Shown piece after piece: positions 27,091 through 39,200 of a stretch of 64,000 nt of DNA; the stretch's first letter is position 1; each line of letters starts with the position of its first letter. The translations under genes and the position numbers were made by a program. The stretch spans positions 9,460,359 to 9,524,358 of the forward strand of contig CM055193.1 in the NCBI GenBank assembly GCA_029224185.1, written 5' to 3'. The stretch comes from Karalla daura. Lineage: Eukaryota; Chordata; Actinopteri; Chaetodontiformes; Leiognathidae. Below the pieces are notes generated by a model. That model saw only the letters and a program-made list of their open reading frames with translations. It made no database searches and was not told the origin of the DNA.

Positions 27091-30000
27091 TGTGTGCAAT
27101 CCTTTTGTAAGTTTGGCGAAACACAATTCGAAGAGTCCAGGTGAGTGTTGACTAACTTTAAGATGGATTCTTATTCTGGGGCTTGAGCTCTGCTGATGTC
27201 ATCATCTTTCCATAGAAGAAAAACACACCTGACATGACTCAGGACTCTGTCATAACTTCACAGTGACACTGTTCCAACATGATCCACCGCCACTGCTTTG
27301 TGGACTTCTTCTTTCATTCTTTTTTTTCTTTCTGCTGTCAGTCAGGAAAATAACTCTATGTCAGGGTGTCGCTTGTTTTCAAGAATGGATATGTAAATGT
27401 CTAAAACGCCTCAGGTGCAAACGGGCATCCCTACAGTCCGCCAGGCTCCCCGCAAGTCACAGTGAGGAGTTAGGGAAATTTCCCACTGTAACGAGACCAT
27501 TATCTGGGCGTGTTGCTTGTGAGTCATAAGCGTGTGTATCAGTGACAAGTTAGACAATTAGGCAGAAATAACAACAAATCAACCTGTCGTTACAAAAATA
27601 TCTCTTGAAGCGTATAAAGTGTAGTGAATGACATGATTTATGTTGATTGCTGCTTGTGCTTATGAATAAGAATATTGAGCAGCTGTCAGTCAAAAAAAAG
27701 GAGCTCCTTACAGCCACACACAACAGGATTAACACCAGATAAACACACAAAACACACTAACAAAACAGTGCCAACGTGCTCCTGATGGGCAGCAGCACAG
27801 CAAGTGTGTTTTCTTTAGTGCAACGTCAGATTTTACGGGATGGTTTTATATCTAATCACTCAGGTGCAGGCGAAACTGTCTTGACGCCATTTTTCAGAAT
27901 CCTGTGTTTACTTTGCTTTTCTATAAATGACAGACCTGTCATAAAAATGACTTCGCTTTAGGGGTAAACACAAACAAATGTACATATCCCACAGACGTTT
28001 TAGAGAAGAGGTTTTTTTGGAAAGAGAACACAGGGTTTTCTATCCTGGTGCCGGAGGGGGCAGAGATAAAGAGAGTAATAGTTAGACTGCGGTCACATAG
28101 GTATGCAGACAGTCATGAAAGCAGTGCAGTACCTGTTGCATCTTGCAAATTCATTTGCTAAATATTGTGAAATTTCACTGCTTTAAATTGGGGAGGCCCT
28201 CACTGCACAAGCAATCAGAGGTTAGATCGACACAATGATTCGGTTTACAGGTGATCTAGCCAGGCGCTTCAGTCAACTCATGCACCACCAGTAGTTATAT
28301 TTGGATGGTTGACCTCAATAATTGAGTACAATTTCTCACTTCAATTTTTAAAATATAGCCCTTCAAAAATTGATAGTTATTGGAAGTATCGATGCTCACT
28401 TTGGCTTTCTGAGCATCTTACATTCAGTGAAATGCTCAGAATAACTGGGTTAGAATCAAATGAACTGAAAAACATGCTCCGAGAGAATTAAATAAAGAAT
28501 TATAACATAAAAAAATGGTCACACACTGTTGGCAGTCTTCCCACGGAGTAATCCTTGGAAAGGAAAAAGTTTGATGTTGACATTGATGTCGAATGCGGCA
28601 CAAACTAATTTCACTTTCATTCTAGTGGGAAGGGCGCAAGAATCTCAAGCAAGGACAAGAATAAAGCGTGGTTACACACCACCAGCAAGTTCTCTATTTA
28701 TTTTCTTTTTCCTTTCTGCCGTAGGAACAATTCATAGCCTAGGATACACTCTAACCTTGTAAGTGAGTGAGTCAGTGCAGACTACAGTACATCCAGAGAG
28801 TTAAAAACATGGTTTGCTGTGTGAAAAGTCGCACATGCCAAAGATTTCTGGCTTTGCAATCTGTCAGGCCGACAGTTAACGAGGCAGCGCATCACCTGTG
28901 TCTCCTCTCCCATTGGTCAGGCTGTTGACCTGTGATTAAGGCTCCAGTAAATCTTCCCACCCAGGGAGGCCCAGAGAGGAGCTTCCCCTCTGGTCAATTC
29001 ACTCCTGCAGGGACGAGCCTCATCTCCCTCTGCGTCTCTCCTCGGGGCGACGTCTCGCTTTCTTTTAACCCGAATCGCTTCCTTCAGGGTCGTCCCTGCG
29101 AGCCAGACTGGAGGCGAAATGTCAGGTTAGAGGGCATGCAAGACGTCCTCTGATCACGACTTCTATTCAAAGGTGGAATATTAGGGATGTGGTGCAATAT
29201 CTGCTGAAGTTTGATGCGATGACATGGAGCGATCAGGCGCCTCAGAGTGACAGGCAACCTCACATACCTTCCTTCATTCTCCTCTCAGGCAAATTCTTCT
29301 CCCTGCCTGTTTCCCAACTCCCCTTGTTTTTCCTTTGCTTTCTTTATTTTTCCATGGGAGTTAAGCTCCGCGCTTTTCCACGCCGAGTTCGTTTTTGTTA
29401 GCTTGTTTGTTTTGTGTAATTTTCTCCTGTTGAGGTCAAACCTTTTCATTTCAGGCTGTCCTATTGTCTCCTAATCTAATTAAGATGATGTGTCAGTGAT
29501 CAATCATCACACCCTTTCACCCTCCTCTATATAACTGCTTATAAAAGAAATGTTGACACATAACATAATCCGGCACGGTAATGACTCTTTCTATGGCGCA
29601 GATAATCACTCTGTGCATTGACCAATCACACATCCCAGCTTTGAGGCCCTCGTCCCATCCAACCAATCCTGGCGAGCGCTGGCAGGCCGGAGGGCGAGAG
29701 TGTGCACTCTGATAGCTACTGTATGAAGTGGGCCTGACTGCGTGTAGTTGGCCTCAGCCTAATCTAATGATGCATACTTCCCCCTGTTTATGGCAGCCGG
29801 GGAAGAAGGAGCGCTAGCCTGTGCTTGTCTGCTGCTGAGAATGCCCATTAACGCTCTTTTCCCCCTCGGGTGATGACCACCTGAGCTATCAAAGACAAGC
29901 GTGTCTGTAACACTCCCCTTCCCCTCCTCCCGCTCTCATCACGCTCCATCCACACCCCGCCTTTTGCTCCGGCCTCCACCCAGACACACGCTGCACAACC

Positions 30001-30289
30001 GCTAGCACGGCAGACTTAAGTTGTTTTTTAAAAGTGGCACTGTTTACAATCTCATCATCATCATCATCATGACCATCATGACTCTCATTAATAAGTGATG
30101 GTGATGTTTAGTTACAATGCTTTGTTATCAGTGCATTTTTTCAGCATTCTTAAATGGAAGCGAAGCACAAAGATATGATTTGGTTTAATTTGCTGGGATT
30201 TTGTCATATAGAGATGAATTTGAATTGTGTTCTTCAAATGTATTGAAAAAAGGTTACATTTTTATAACCTTCAGCAATCAGTCATCTTT
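27091..30289. other. intergenic, no gene recognised
   Basis: No exon-like homology seen. The stretch 29455-29900 stands out as repeat-free, moderately GC-rich, with CCAAT-type words (accaatcac, accaatcct) and an atcaaag (TCF/LEF-type) word near 29887. An ATC trinucleotide run lies at 30052-30070. Confidence 0.5.
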
Positions 30290-30840
30290 TTATCCGTCTG
30301 TCCATTATCTGACCTACTTTGGCCGCTGGTATTGCAGGGACCTTATTTCTACAAGGACCTTGATGTATTTTCTTTGAATAAATTCTTTGACATTCATTGC
30401 ACATCTTTAGAAGTGAGACCCTTCTCCCGATCACGGCCTCCATGAATTATTTCCCTCCTTTTTTTTCTTGTAGAAGTTTTTCCGTATCTGAATGGACAGA
30501 GAGTAAAGAGAGGTCATCATTTGGTGTACAGATTAGCTGCTCTGGGCAGATTTTTCATTTGTAAAATTAAGATATTGAACAGAATGTCATTACAACTATT
30601 CCATCCTTGCATTCTCATACCAGCTTTGTACAAAGCCCACTTTGTGCCTAGCCTATCTTAACTGAGAAGAGGCAGAGAGACCACCCTGGACCTCCTGCAC
30701 TGCTACTGTATGTACTCACACAGCCTATATCACACATTAGGCCAGTTTACCTGAAGATGCATGGTTTGTGGATTGTGGGAGGAAGCTGGTCACTGTGTGG
30801 CGACCATGCTAGCCACTCAGCTACCGTGAAGCACGTTTTT
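30290..30840 (-). repeat. heavily decayed SINE-like sequence, minus orientation
   Basis: The left end reads tccgtctgtccattatctgacctact, like the reversed 3' end of the repeat family. The right end has aagatgcatggtttgtggattgtgggaggaagc, like the reversed tccaaaaacatg/ctcccacag block. The middle is unrelated, so this may be two pieces or one copy with an insertion. Confidence 0.35.
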
Positions 30841-31344
30841 GATTTGCTACATTGAGAAACTGGAGGGACATGTCTTTTCTGATAGCATTTATTTTAACTA
30901 TGCTCAGTTATAGTTTTTCCCCCACCAATATTGGTAAGTGATAACGTCCTATTTCTTTGAACCAATATTGATAACCAATAACGTTTATTAATAGTTCATA
31001 AACACGCCTGAGGCAAAGACAGAAGAAATTTAAGAGCTTCAAAACAGTTGCGGCTGCATCAATCACTAAAAAAGATTTTACAGATGCATATTAGCATTAG
31101 CTCTAGCATTAGCTGCTGCTATATGACATCCTTTCGATGGTGAAACCTACAGAGAGCAGTAGAGGGCCAACGGACTGTAAATTAGCCAAATCACTGAAAT
31201 CTGAACTGGTTATTGGCAAAATAGATGTAATTATTTGACATTTTGATGTGCCTTTTTTTACAATATCAGCGATGATTTGTGCTAGTAATTATCCAGTGTC
31301 CCTGTTTCCCTATAATTTTATTTGATTTGTATTATTTTTCATGA

Positions 31345-31385
<41 letters not shown>

Positions 31386-33524
31386 ATAGCATTTTTTTTT
31401 TACTTTCCAAAGTATAATTGTATAGTTAGGGTCTGAGCAACAAAGTGGCGAGAATCCTATTGTAGTTCTGCTGTTTCTTTTTATTATCATTTGTATTGCT
31501 GTCGTTGCCATTGTGTGTTACATTAATCACTGTTAAGAAGACTCGTATCCTTTACAGTGTCTAACACAAGCTCAAAAGCGTCTCCAGTGAAACGCTGTGG
31601 CTTGAGTGTCTAGCTGTGGGGCAAGTCATCACTCCTTCTTCTAAGCCAGATTTTCCCAGACCATCCCTCAGATCCCTTGTAACCAAAGCCGGGTGAATCC
31701 GACCCTCTGCAGCATTATGTAAAGCTGAATAGTTGCCTCAGCCCAGGTGCAATTTCTCTTACAGATCATCCATTAATGATGATACCAACATGTATTAATG
31801 ATCTTAAGCAGGGTGATATGGTTTTGAGGCTTTACCTTTCGTGCCTCTGCTGGGATGATCTGCTCGTCTACTCCCCCCCTTAGAGTCCCTCTTCCTTTTT
31901 CCAAGACATTTCAGAGCTTCCTGTCAAGTGTCCCAAAACCCGTAATAAATGTGTGTAACTTCCCCTGTGTGATTCACTGTCCCTAAAAACACAGCACCAC
32001 CTAATCTTGAAGAGCAGATAAAGCTAATTAGGGGAAAGAGACATCAATCACGGCTCAGGGGCTCATTCTGTGGCGTACAGGCCTGAGGTGTGTGTGAAGG
32101 GCTTCACACAGTTCACGCTCACGTAGCTATTATCGTGAGTTATGTCAGGAGGAATGTTCTCTGAGATGAAAAATGAGAACGCTGCGTTGAATGTTTCCTC
32201 TATTCTTTCGGGATGAACCAGCTGTTGTAATTTTCAGCAAACAAACTGTGAGGGACTGAAAGCGACTGCTGAAACGCTGTCTCCTTCTTCGTCGGAATGA
32301 CCTTGGACGGTATAACTCATCGCCGGGAGCAGAAAGCTGGCGTGCAGCCCTGCGTGGATGTGCAGCAGGCATTAATACAGCTGTCACAGGGAGGCACACA
32401 CACCCTTTCCGATGATTACAGCGGGTCCTTGAGGTTCACTGAACTTTGAGCTCGGGCAGGGAATCACCTCGGCGCATTAAGAGCTTATTAAAAACAAATC
32501 CAACTCCCGTTAATATGAATGGGCTTAACTCGATGACAGTTATGTGCATCCTATGCTATATTTTCTGCTCTGTTGTGTTTTCGACCAAACTTTTGGGGTG
32601 TAGGACTCCAGTCTTCCTGTAGGTGGAGGTGTCACTCTTTCTATCTCATAACCCACGGGAGGTGAAGATGTTGGAAGGCCTTAGATATAAACAAACAAAA
32701 ATTATAATAATTTTGTTATTGAAAATCAGCCATGACATGACCACTGTTGTCATTATAAGAGGTGCATGTGAGGTTAAAATCTGGAGCAGGGCGCAAACAG
32801 GTATGTAAATGGTATGGATATTTGGTGTGCAACATGCTCCGACAAGAATGGATTTAACACTTAAATCACAACTTCACTTAAGAATTAACATGAGTATGTA
32901 GCGTGCATGAGCAGAATAGTGCCATCATCACACCGGTATTTCACTTTAGAATAAGTAAAGCTCGGACGATCTTCTTAATAAATCAGTAAACACAAACTCA
33001 CACAGGTGTTTCTTAATATTTTACTAAAATACTTTGCAGCTTGTGAATCTAACATGAAAAATATGATACATCCATCTGTAATGTGTCCGATACAAAAACA
33101 ACACACACCATGTAGAGTAATATAAAATTATATCATAAAAATACTTTTGAGACAAAACAAAAGAAAAAAGAAAAACAGCAGCGCAGGGTCAGAGAAAGAG
33201 AGAGACGGCTGATTAGGCACCGTGATAGGAGCTCTTACAAAACAATTTCTTGTGCTTTCAGCACAGTGTTATCGAATTACACATCATCATCTGATAGCAA
33301 GAAGACGGAGATACGAGTCTCTCGGTGAAGGCGAAAAAGAGCAGGGCAGAAGCTAGAGGTTGGCTTGTAATCGTTTTTATGCTTTACTGACATCTGATAA
33401 TAGATAGATAAACAAACAATGCCGAACTGTTTCAATCTGGTTTGTGTAATAAATATCTCTGCAGCTCCAAACTAATGATTTTGGATTCAGATTTTGATGA
33501 GTTTTGGAAAACGTGAAACACATC
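30841..33524. other. intergenic before the fbln2 3' end, no gene recognised
   Basis: AT-rich. It holds the TAG trinucleotide array at 31345-31385 and unique-looking sequence at 31590-32110. No exon-like homology on either strand. Confidence 0.55.
31345..31385. repeat. (TAG)13 microsatellite
   Basis: A near-perfect trinucleotide array in the intergenic region. Confidence 0.95.
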
Positions 33525-33701
33525 TTTAATGCATTTTTAATCATCTGACTTTGCAAGGTTTTGACTATAGTTCAACGTGAGCTATTTCAGCTACTCGAAC
33601 CAGCCATGACAGACAGTGGTTTACTCTACGACGCTGTTAAATAGTGATACGAAAAGTCTTCATGAACTGAACTGAGGTCCATTGTGGCCCATCTCGAGCA
33701 G
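33525..33701 (-). other. fbln2: fbln2 3' UTR (extent approximate)
   Basis: Sequence after the TAA on the minus strand. Two ATTAAA hexamers (forward TTTAAT at 33536-33541 and 33525-33530) lie about 160-175 nt past the stop and are the nearest plausible polyadenylation signals. A longer UTR is possible. Confidence 0.35.
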
Positions 33702-34059
33702 TTAAAGCAGGTTGCCTGTGATGAAGACGTAGATCCTGGCCTGGAAAGTGGTGAACGTCCCCTGTCTCCACAGCTTCATCTCCACGTTGATTAGGAAATC
33801 CCTCGGACCCTCGACCTGCCGGTGCAGGTACACGGCTCCCGTGTAGGCGTTCAGCTTCCGGGTGCTGAAGTAGTTTTCCTCGTTTCCCTGCGTGATGCTG
33901 ACGATGACGTTGTCTCCCGAGTAGGCGGGGGAGGGTCCGATACGGAAGATCTGAGCCGGGATGACGATGTTGGACTGGAAGCTGAGGTAGTAGTAGGTGA
34001 TTCTCAGGGGAGTGTTTTGACACTCCACGTAGTTGGGACAGTTAATCCGCTCACAGCGC
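33702..34059 (-). CDS. fbln2: fbln2 coding exon 16: C-terminal fibulin module and stop
   Basis: The acceptor is cccctgtag; the exon enters in phase 2 and ends with TAA. It encodes residues 1091-1209. Recognisable fibulin-type features are [68 protein letters not shown] and a hydrophobic end ([10 protein letters not shown]). This module defines the fibulin family. Confidence 0.97.
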
Positions 34060-35762
34060 CTACAGGGGAACATAGAGAGAGAGAGAAACAAAACTATTCA
34101 AGAGGGACCCAGAATGAGGAGCTACTTTTACTTTGACTTTGTTGAATAGCAGCAGTTTCTATTCCTGGCAAAACTGTTGGGCAGATAGAAAAACATCAAG
34201 GCGTCCTCATTCATATATACATTTCAGATACTGAAACAGCAGCTTAGAAAAACAGGCAGATCTAAACAAACAGAGTGAAGTGAATGAAGGTATACTACTG
34301 GTAGCAGCTTGACATGTCATCATAAATGTTACTGGTTCTTCAGTACCTGATTCCTAATCTGATTATAGCTAAAACATATGTTAGTACCATTTAGTTTGTG
34401 GAAACATTGCAAAGCTCTATTGTTTCATATGAAATGTAAAGTCACATGATGGTTCATATAACTGGCAGACTCAGTAAAGCCTATGTTTAGTCTCCAGACA
34501 AGCATGAAAGCGCTTTGGATCTGTGCAGAAATTAGCTGCAATATTCCCATACTTATGTTAAATAGCTTGTAAAATAGCATCCCAGGCATTTTTAATGAAA
34601 CCAGTGTTGCGTAGAACAGGGATAAATACTCAATTCAATTACTCCAACTATGCATAGTATAAAGCTGCAGCGGTAAACTGTCACTCACGTGTCGGACACT
34701 TTGCGGTAGTTTGGTGGACAGTTGAGAGACAGGCAGCGGTATCCTCCTTGGATGTTGTAGCAGGTCTCAGTGAGAGAGCAGTTATGGGCTCCTGTGGTGC
34801 ACTCATCAACATCTAAAACACACACACACACGCATAATGTACAAGGGCTGGTTTACTGCCTGGAGCTGATGCGTGTTAGTCACAGGACAATTGATCTTTG
34901 AAAAGAATCTCCGTTGCTGAAAGGTGTAAAACTAGAACTAGTCTTTGTGGGAGGAAATAACCTGCTCGGGTAAGAAATTCAAATTAGCCAGACAAGATTT
35001 TTAGTTCAATAAAATTTTATAGCCTGTGTAATTACTGAGCCACTAGAAAAGTACCAATTATAGTTATCTGTGCATGACAATTACTATGGACTCGCTGTTC
35101 AGTTCAGTGGATCCTTAAAATCTACCGCAGCATGTTCACGGCGAGGCAGTGACGACATGCATGTTGTGGGTCTTGTGGGATTCACCTCTGCACGACCGTC
35201 CGTTTGGAGACATGGTGTACGTATGTTCGGGACAGGCGCACTGGTAACTGCCGGGAACGTTCACGCACTTGTGGGTGCACAGATGGCCGATGCCCTGGGA
35301 GCACTCGTCAATGTCTGGGTGATAAGGAGGAGGTTAATGATTTATGAAACTGTCCACAAGTACGTGGCATGTTTGCGTCAGAGAGCGCGTCCTCCACCTT
35401 CGCAGGTGTGCCCGTCCTCCCTGAGGTAGAAGCCCTGCCGGCAGTAGCACTGGTAGGAGCCGTAGATGTTGGCACACTCCTGACTGCACGGGTTGGCCAA
35501 GCACTCATCCACATCTGGAGATTAGGGGTTAGAGCTCATTACTGTCACGATTCGCTTGATCAAAGGACTTTCAATGTTTTTATCCTAACATATAAACAAG
35601 ATGTTGTTATTAAGCCAATTATGTTTTTACTGGTTTCTGCTCGGAGGCATGGCATGATGCAGAGCATAGCTGCCACCCCTCTTTTCTGCAGTATGCTGTA
35701 CAGTGGCCAGCTGCGATATCAGCTCAGCCTGTGAATCTGCACTGTTCACACACACACACACA

Positions 35763-35827
<65 letters not shown>

Positions 35828-35885
35828 ACACAAAACCCTGGTACAAATGCATACACACACACACACAGGCATATTTTCAGGTGCA

Positions 35886-35927
<42 letters not shown>

Positions 35928-36189
35928 ACAGCAGCATGCACCAACATGTACACATGGATGCACACGCTCTCTCTCACACCCATGCAGGCAGACATTAACA
36001 CACACGCACCTTCACAGTTCTTGCCATCGCCGGATAAGCGGAAGCCAGAGGTGCACGAGCATTCGTAGGAGCCTGGGGTGTTCTCACAGGTCTGGGCACA
36101 CAGGCGGCCCGGGTAGCGCCAGCACTCATTTACATCTGAGGGGCAGAGGCAGTGTCATTGTTGTACCTGAGCGGGCGTGTGTGTGTATG

Positions 36190-36232
<43 letters not shown>

Positions 36233-39200
36233 ACGTGTGCAGCCGAGCGTGAGCGGCCCCGCCGCACGCACCGAGCTCGCGTGTGCGTGTCAAGGGGAGC
36301 GTGATGCGAGGGGGACCAGCTGCCTACTGATAGTCTAAACACTCGAGCGGAGTCTATTATCATGAGAGTCACAACACGGTGAATCACAAACAGTGGAGTG
36401 AAGCAGAGGAGTCCTCCGCCTCGGCGAGGAGACGTGACCGGCCCAGCGGCTACTGCAGGAGCAGCAGCAGCAGCAGCCGCAGCAGCAACTAGTCGACCGC
36501 AGAATAATAAACAGGAGCAGCAGATAAAAAAAAAGAGGGCAGGCAGACAAAGAGGAAGGGAGTCTGTGGAGTGGCATGAAAGAGCGATGAACAGAGATGG
36601 AAGAGCAGAGATTTATTCTTCTCTTCTCGTGTGTGAGCGTGTGAGACGTCCCGACGTACCTACACACATCCTCCTGAAGGAATCATACTGATAGCCTGTC
36701 TGGCATTCACATCGGTAGGATCCGGGCAGATTGTGGCACAGCTGGCCATCTCCACATCGATGCAGACTGCCCTGACACTCGTCCACGTCTACGAGACACA
36801 CATGGATGACAAAGAGATGGAAAACTGACAAGAGCATGCAGCTTGGGAATTGCGTCTTTTGGCCATCTTTTCTCCTTGACGTGGCTTTTGTTATTCTTGG
36901 CAGGATTAAAAAAAAAGAAAAGAAACTGCAGCCTGCATCTCATTCACTGCCGACAATGTCCTCAAGTCTGTACATTAGTCGACACAACTGAATGTCGTAC
37001 CAATGCATCTGGAGCCATCGGGACTGGCATGGTAGCCTCGGCTGCATATTATCTTCCTCTGGCACATGAAGGATCCCACTGTGTTGATGCAGTTAAATCC
37101 TGCGCTGCACGGCTGGGCCAGAGCGCCACACTCATCAATGTCTGTTACGGAGATAGACAGAGAAACATGAAGGTGAAGAAAGACGAAAAGTCGAGGGAAG
37201 ACCCAGAGGCACCGAGGCAGGGCCTGAGAGGCCGGAGGGCAGCTCCGCAGCAGCAGCGTGAAATCAAAGCAAAAGCACATCACACAGTGGCACGCCAGTG
37301 GGCAACTTTGTTGTATGTGTGTGTCTGACATTTTCTCGATTTTCTCAATTCTCAGAGCATTTCTTTTACGCTTCTTTTACAGGGGCGTCGGCTGCCTCGA
37401 CATGCCCCAGTTCCTGCCCCTGGGGGCTAATTCCACAGCATCAGTTTGTACTGGAGGAGGACAGAGGATTGGCTTTTATCCACCCCTCTGCAGCCCCTTA
37501 CAGCAACCTCTCTGATCTCCTGTCTGTGTGGCATTTAACCCCTCTGTCACTGCAGCCCATCCACCTGCATGGCCTAAAAAAAAAAAGCACCACGTCTACT
37601 CAGACTGTGATTCACCAGCGGGGGAAATTTTGTGCTTGGTTTGGTTCGCTCGCTCGGTTCCTTGGCATGACATTTGGAAATCTTGAAAAAACAAAAACAA
37701 CGCTAAATGTTGCATAAAACAAGACTGAGGAGCTTTGTGTGCTTGTCTAACTCTTATCTGTGACACATATTCTTGATGAATGTCATTCTCTTCAAACCCA
37801 AACACTTCATCTGTTTGTTTCCACTGCCAGCAGATCTAAAACCAAGACGAAAGCCTGCATTTTGCCCTCAAGCTCTTGCCCAAGACTGGAAATTTCACCG
37901 TAATCCGAATCGGCGATCGTATCATCTTGGTTAGAGCGATATCTGTACCTGTGCAGCTGCCTCCAGCGTCCTGGCTAAAGCCCACAGGACATCGAGGGAC
38001 AGGGTTGCACGTGAACGAGCCCACGGTGTTCACGCACTCAAAGCCGGATCCACAGTTATGGCTCTGCTGCAAGCACTCGTCAATATCTGGGGGGGAAACG
38101 AACACACATGGGCTAATGAGGGCAGAAGAGGTGATTCATTGCAAATGGAGCACAAATCCAACATTATTAGTTTCAGTCAAATAATCCCCAGCATGTGTTG
38201 AACTACAGAGTGCTGCAAGATATCTGTGTAATGTCTTCTCCTTCCACTGGATGGCAGTGTGGTTAAATGGCAGATTGCACCAGGGCTCACTTTTCACTGC
38301 AGTTCATCTAGTGCAAGGCTTTGGCTGTTGATTCGCAGAGGTTAATCAAGAGTAAAAGAATCGTATTGCAATGTGGGAGCCTTCCCGACACCACTCACTC
38401 ATTAAAGTCAGAACGGCCTGAACGGCACTTTGTTATTCCAACAAGATGAATGCAGCTGAGGAGTCTGGCTGGTGGAGGTTACGTGCAGCCATCTTCTTGG
38501 GGGATCTGTGAATGAACTTTTCAGTTCATTTCCCTTGAGCCCTCTAACACCTGTCTACTCAGGGATTTACCTCCTGTCAATCAGCTTTTCACATCTGTTG
38601 TGGCAGTATGAACCAAAGCTGGAGGGAAATCGCAATTGCAAAGCAGCACAAAATGTAGTGCATATTTGCATGTGTGTGTCTGTGTGTGTCTGTGTGTGTG
38701 TGTGTGTATGTGCATGCCTGCGTGTGCATAATGCATGAGTGCCTCAAGTTTTCAAGCAGCCTTGCAGGATTTCACCTCTGTAATTGCTGTATAGGGGGCT
38801 TAAACCTGCTCTGGCTGGCAGCCCTGCTGATATAGGGTAGGTTTCTAACAGCAGATAGTGATTGAGCATCTTGCTCCTGACACAAGCCTGGCGGAGTCAA
38901 CAAGAGCTGAGTGAGCCTGACACAGATGGAGACACGGAGAGAAAAGCCAGGAAGCAGGATAAATGTGTGTGGGATTGGCAGTGACCTCCCAGTTAGGGCA
39001 AAGGGCTCAAAGAACCAGCACACAAAAAGTCAGAGAGTGCATTTACTAGATGTGAGATTTCAAGCTTCTGGCTCTTGCTTGTGGTTTTACACCTCTTCTG
39101 CGATCAAATCGGGACATTTTGACATTCATGTTCTCACATGGGTGGCCCCTCACAACTTGAAGACTCAATATGTCCTTTTCCATTTGAGAGCCATGTCACA

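Noticed and set aside
35731..36252. Frames encoding poly-His-Thr and the opposite poly-Cys-Val
   Set aside because: They are translations of CA/GT microsatellites. The true coding part here is the minus-strand exon 36010-36135 in another frame.
36398..36691. Ala-rich frame on the plus strand
   Set aside because: It translates a GCA/GCAGCC-type simple stretch inside an fbln2 intron, opposite to the transcript, with no homology.
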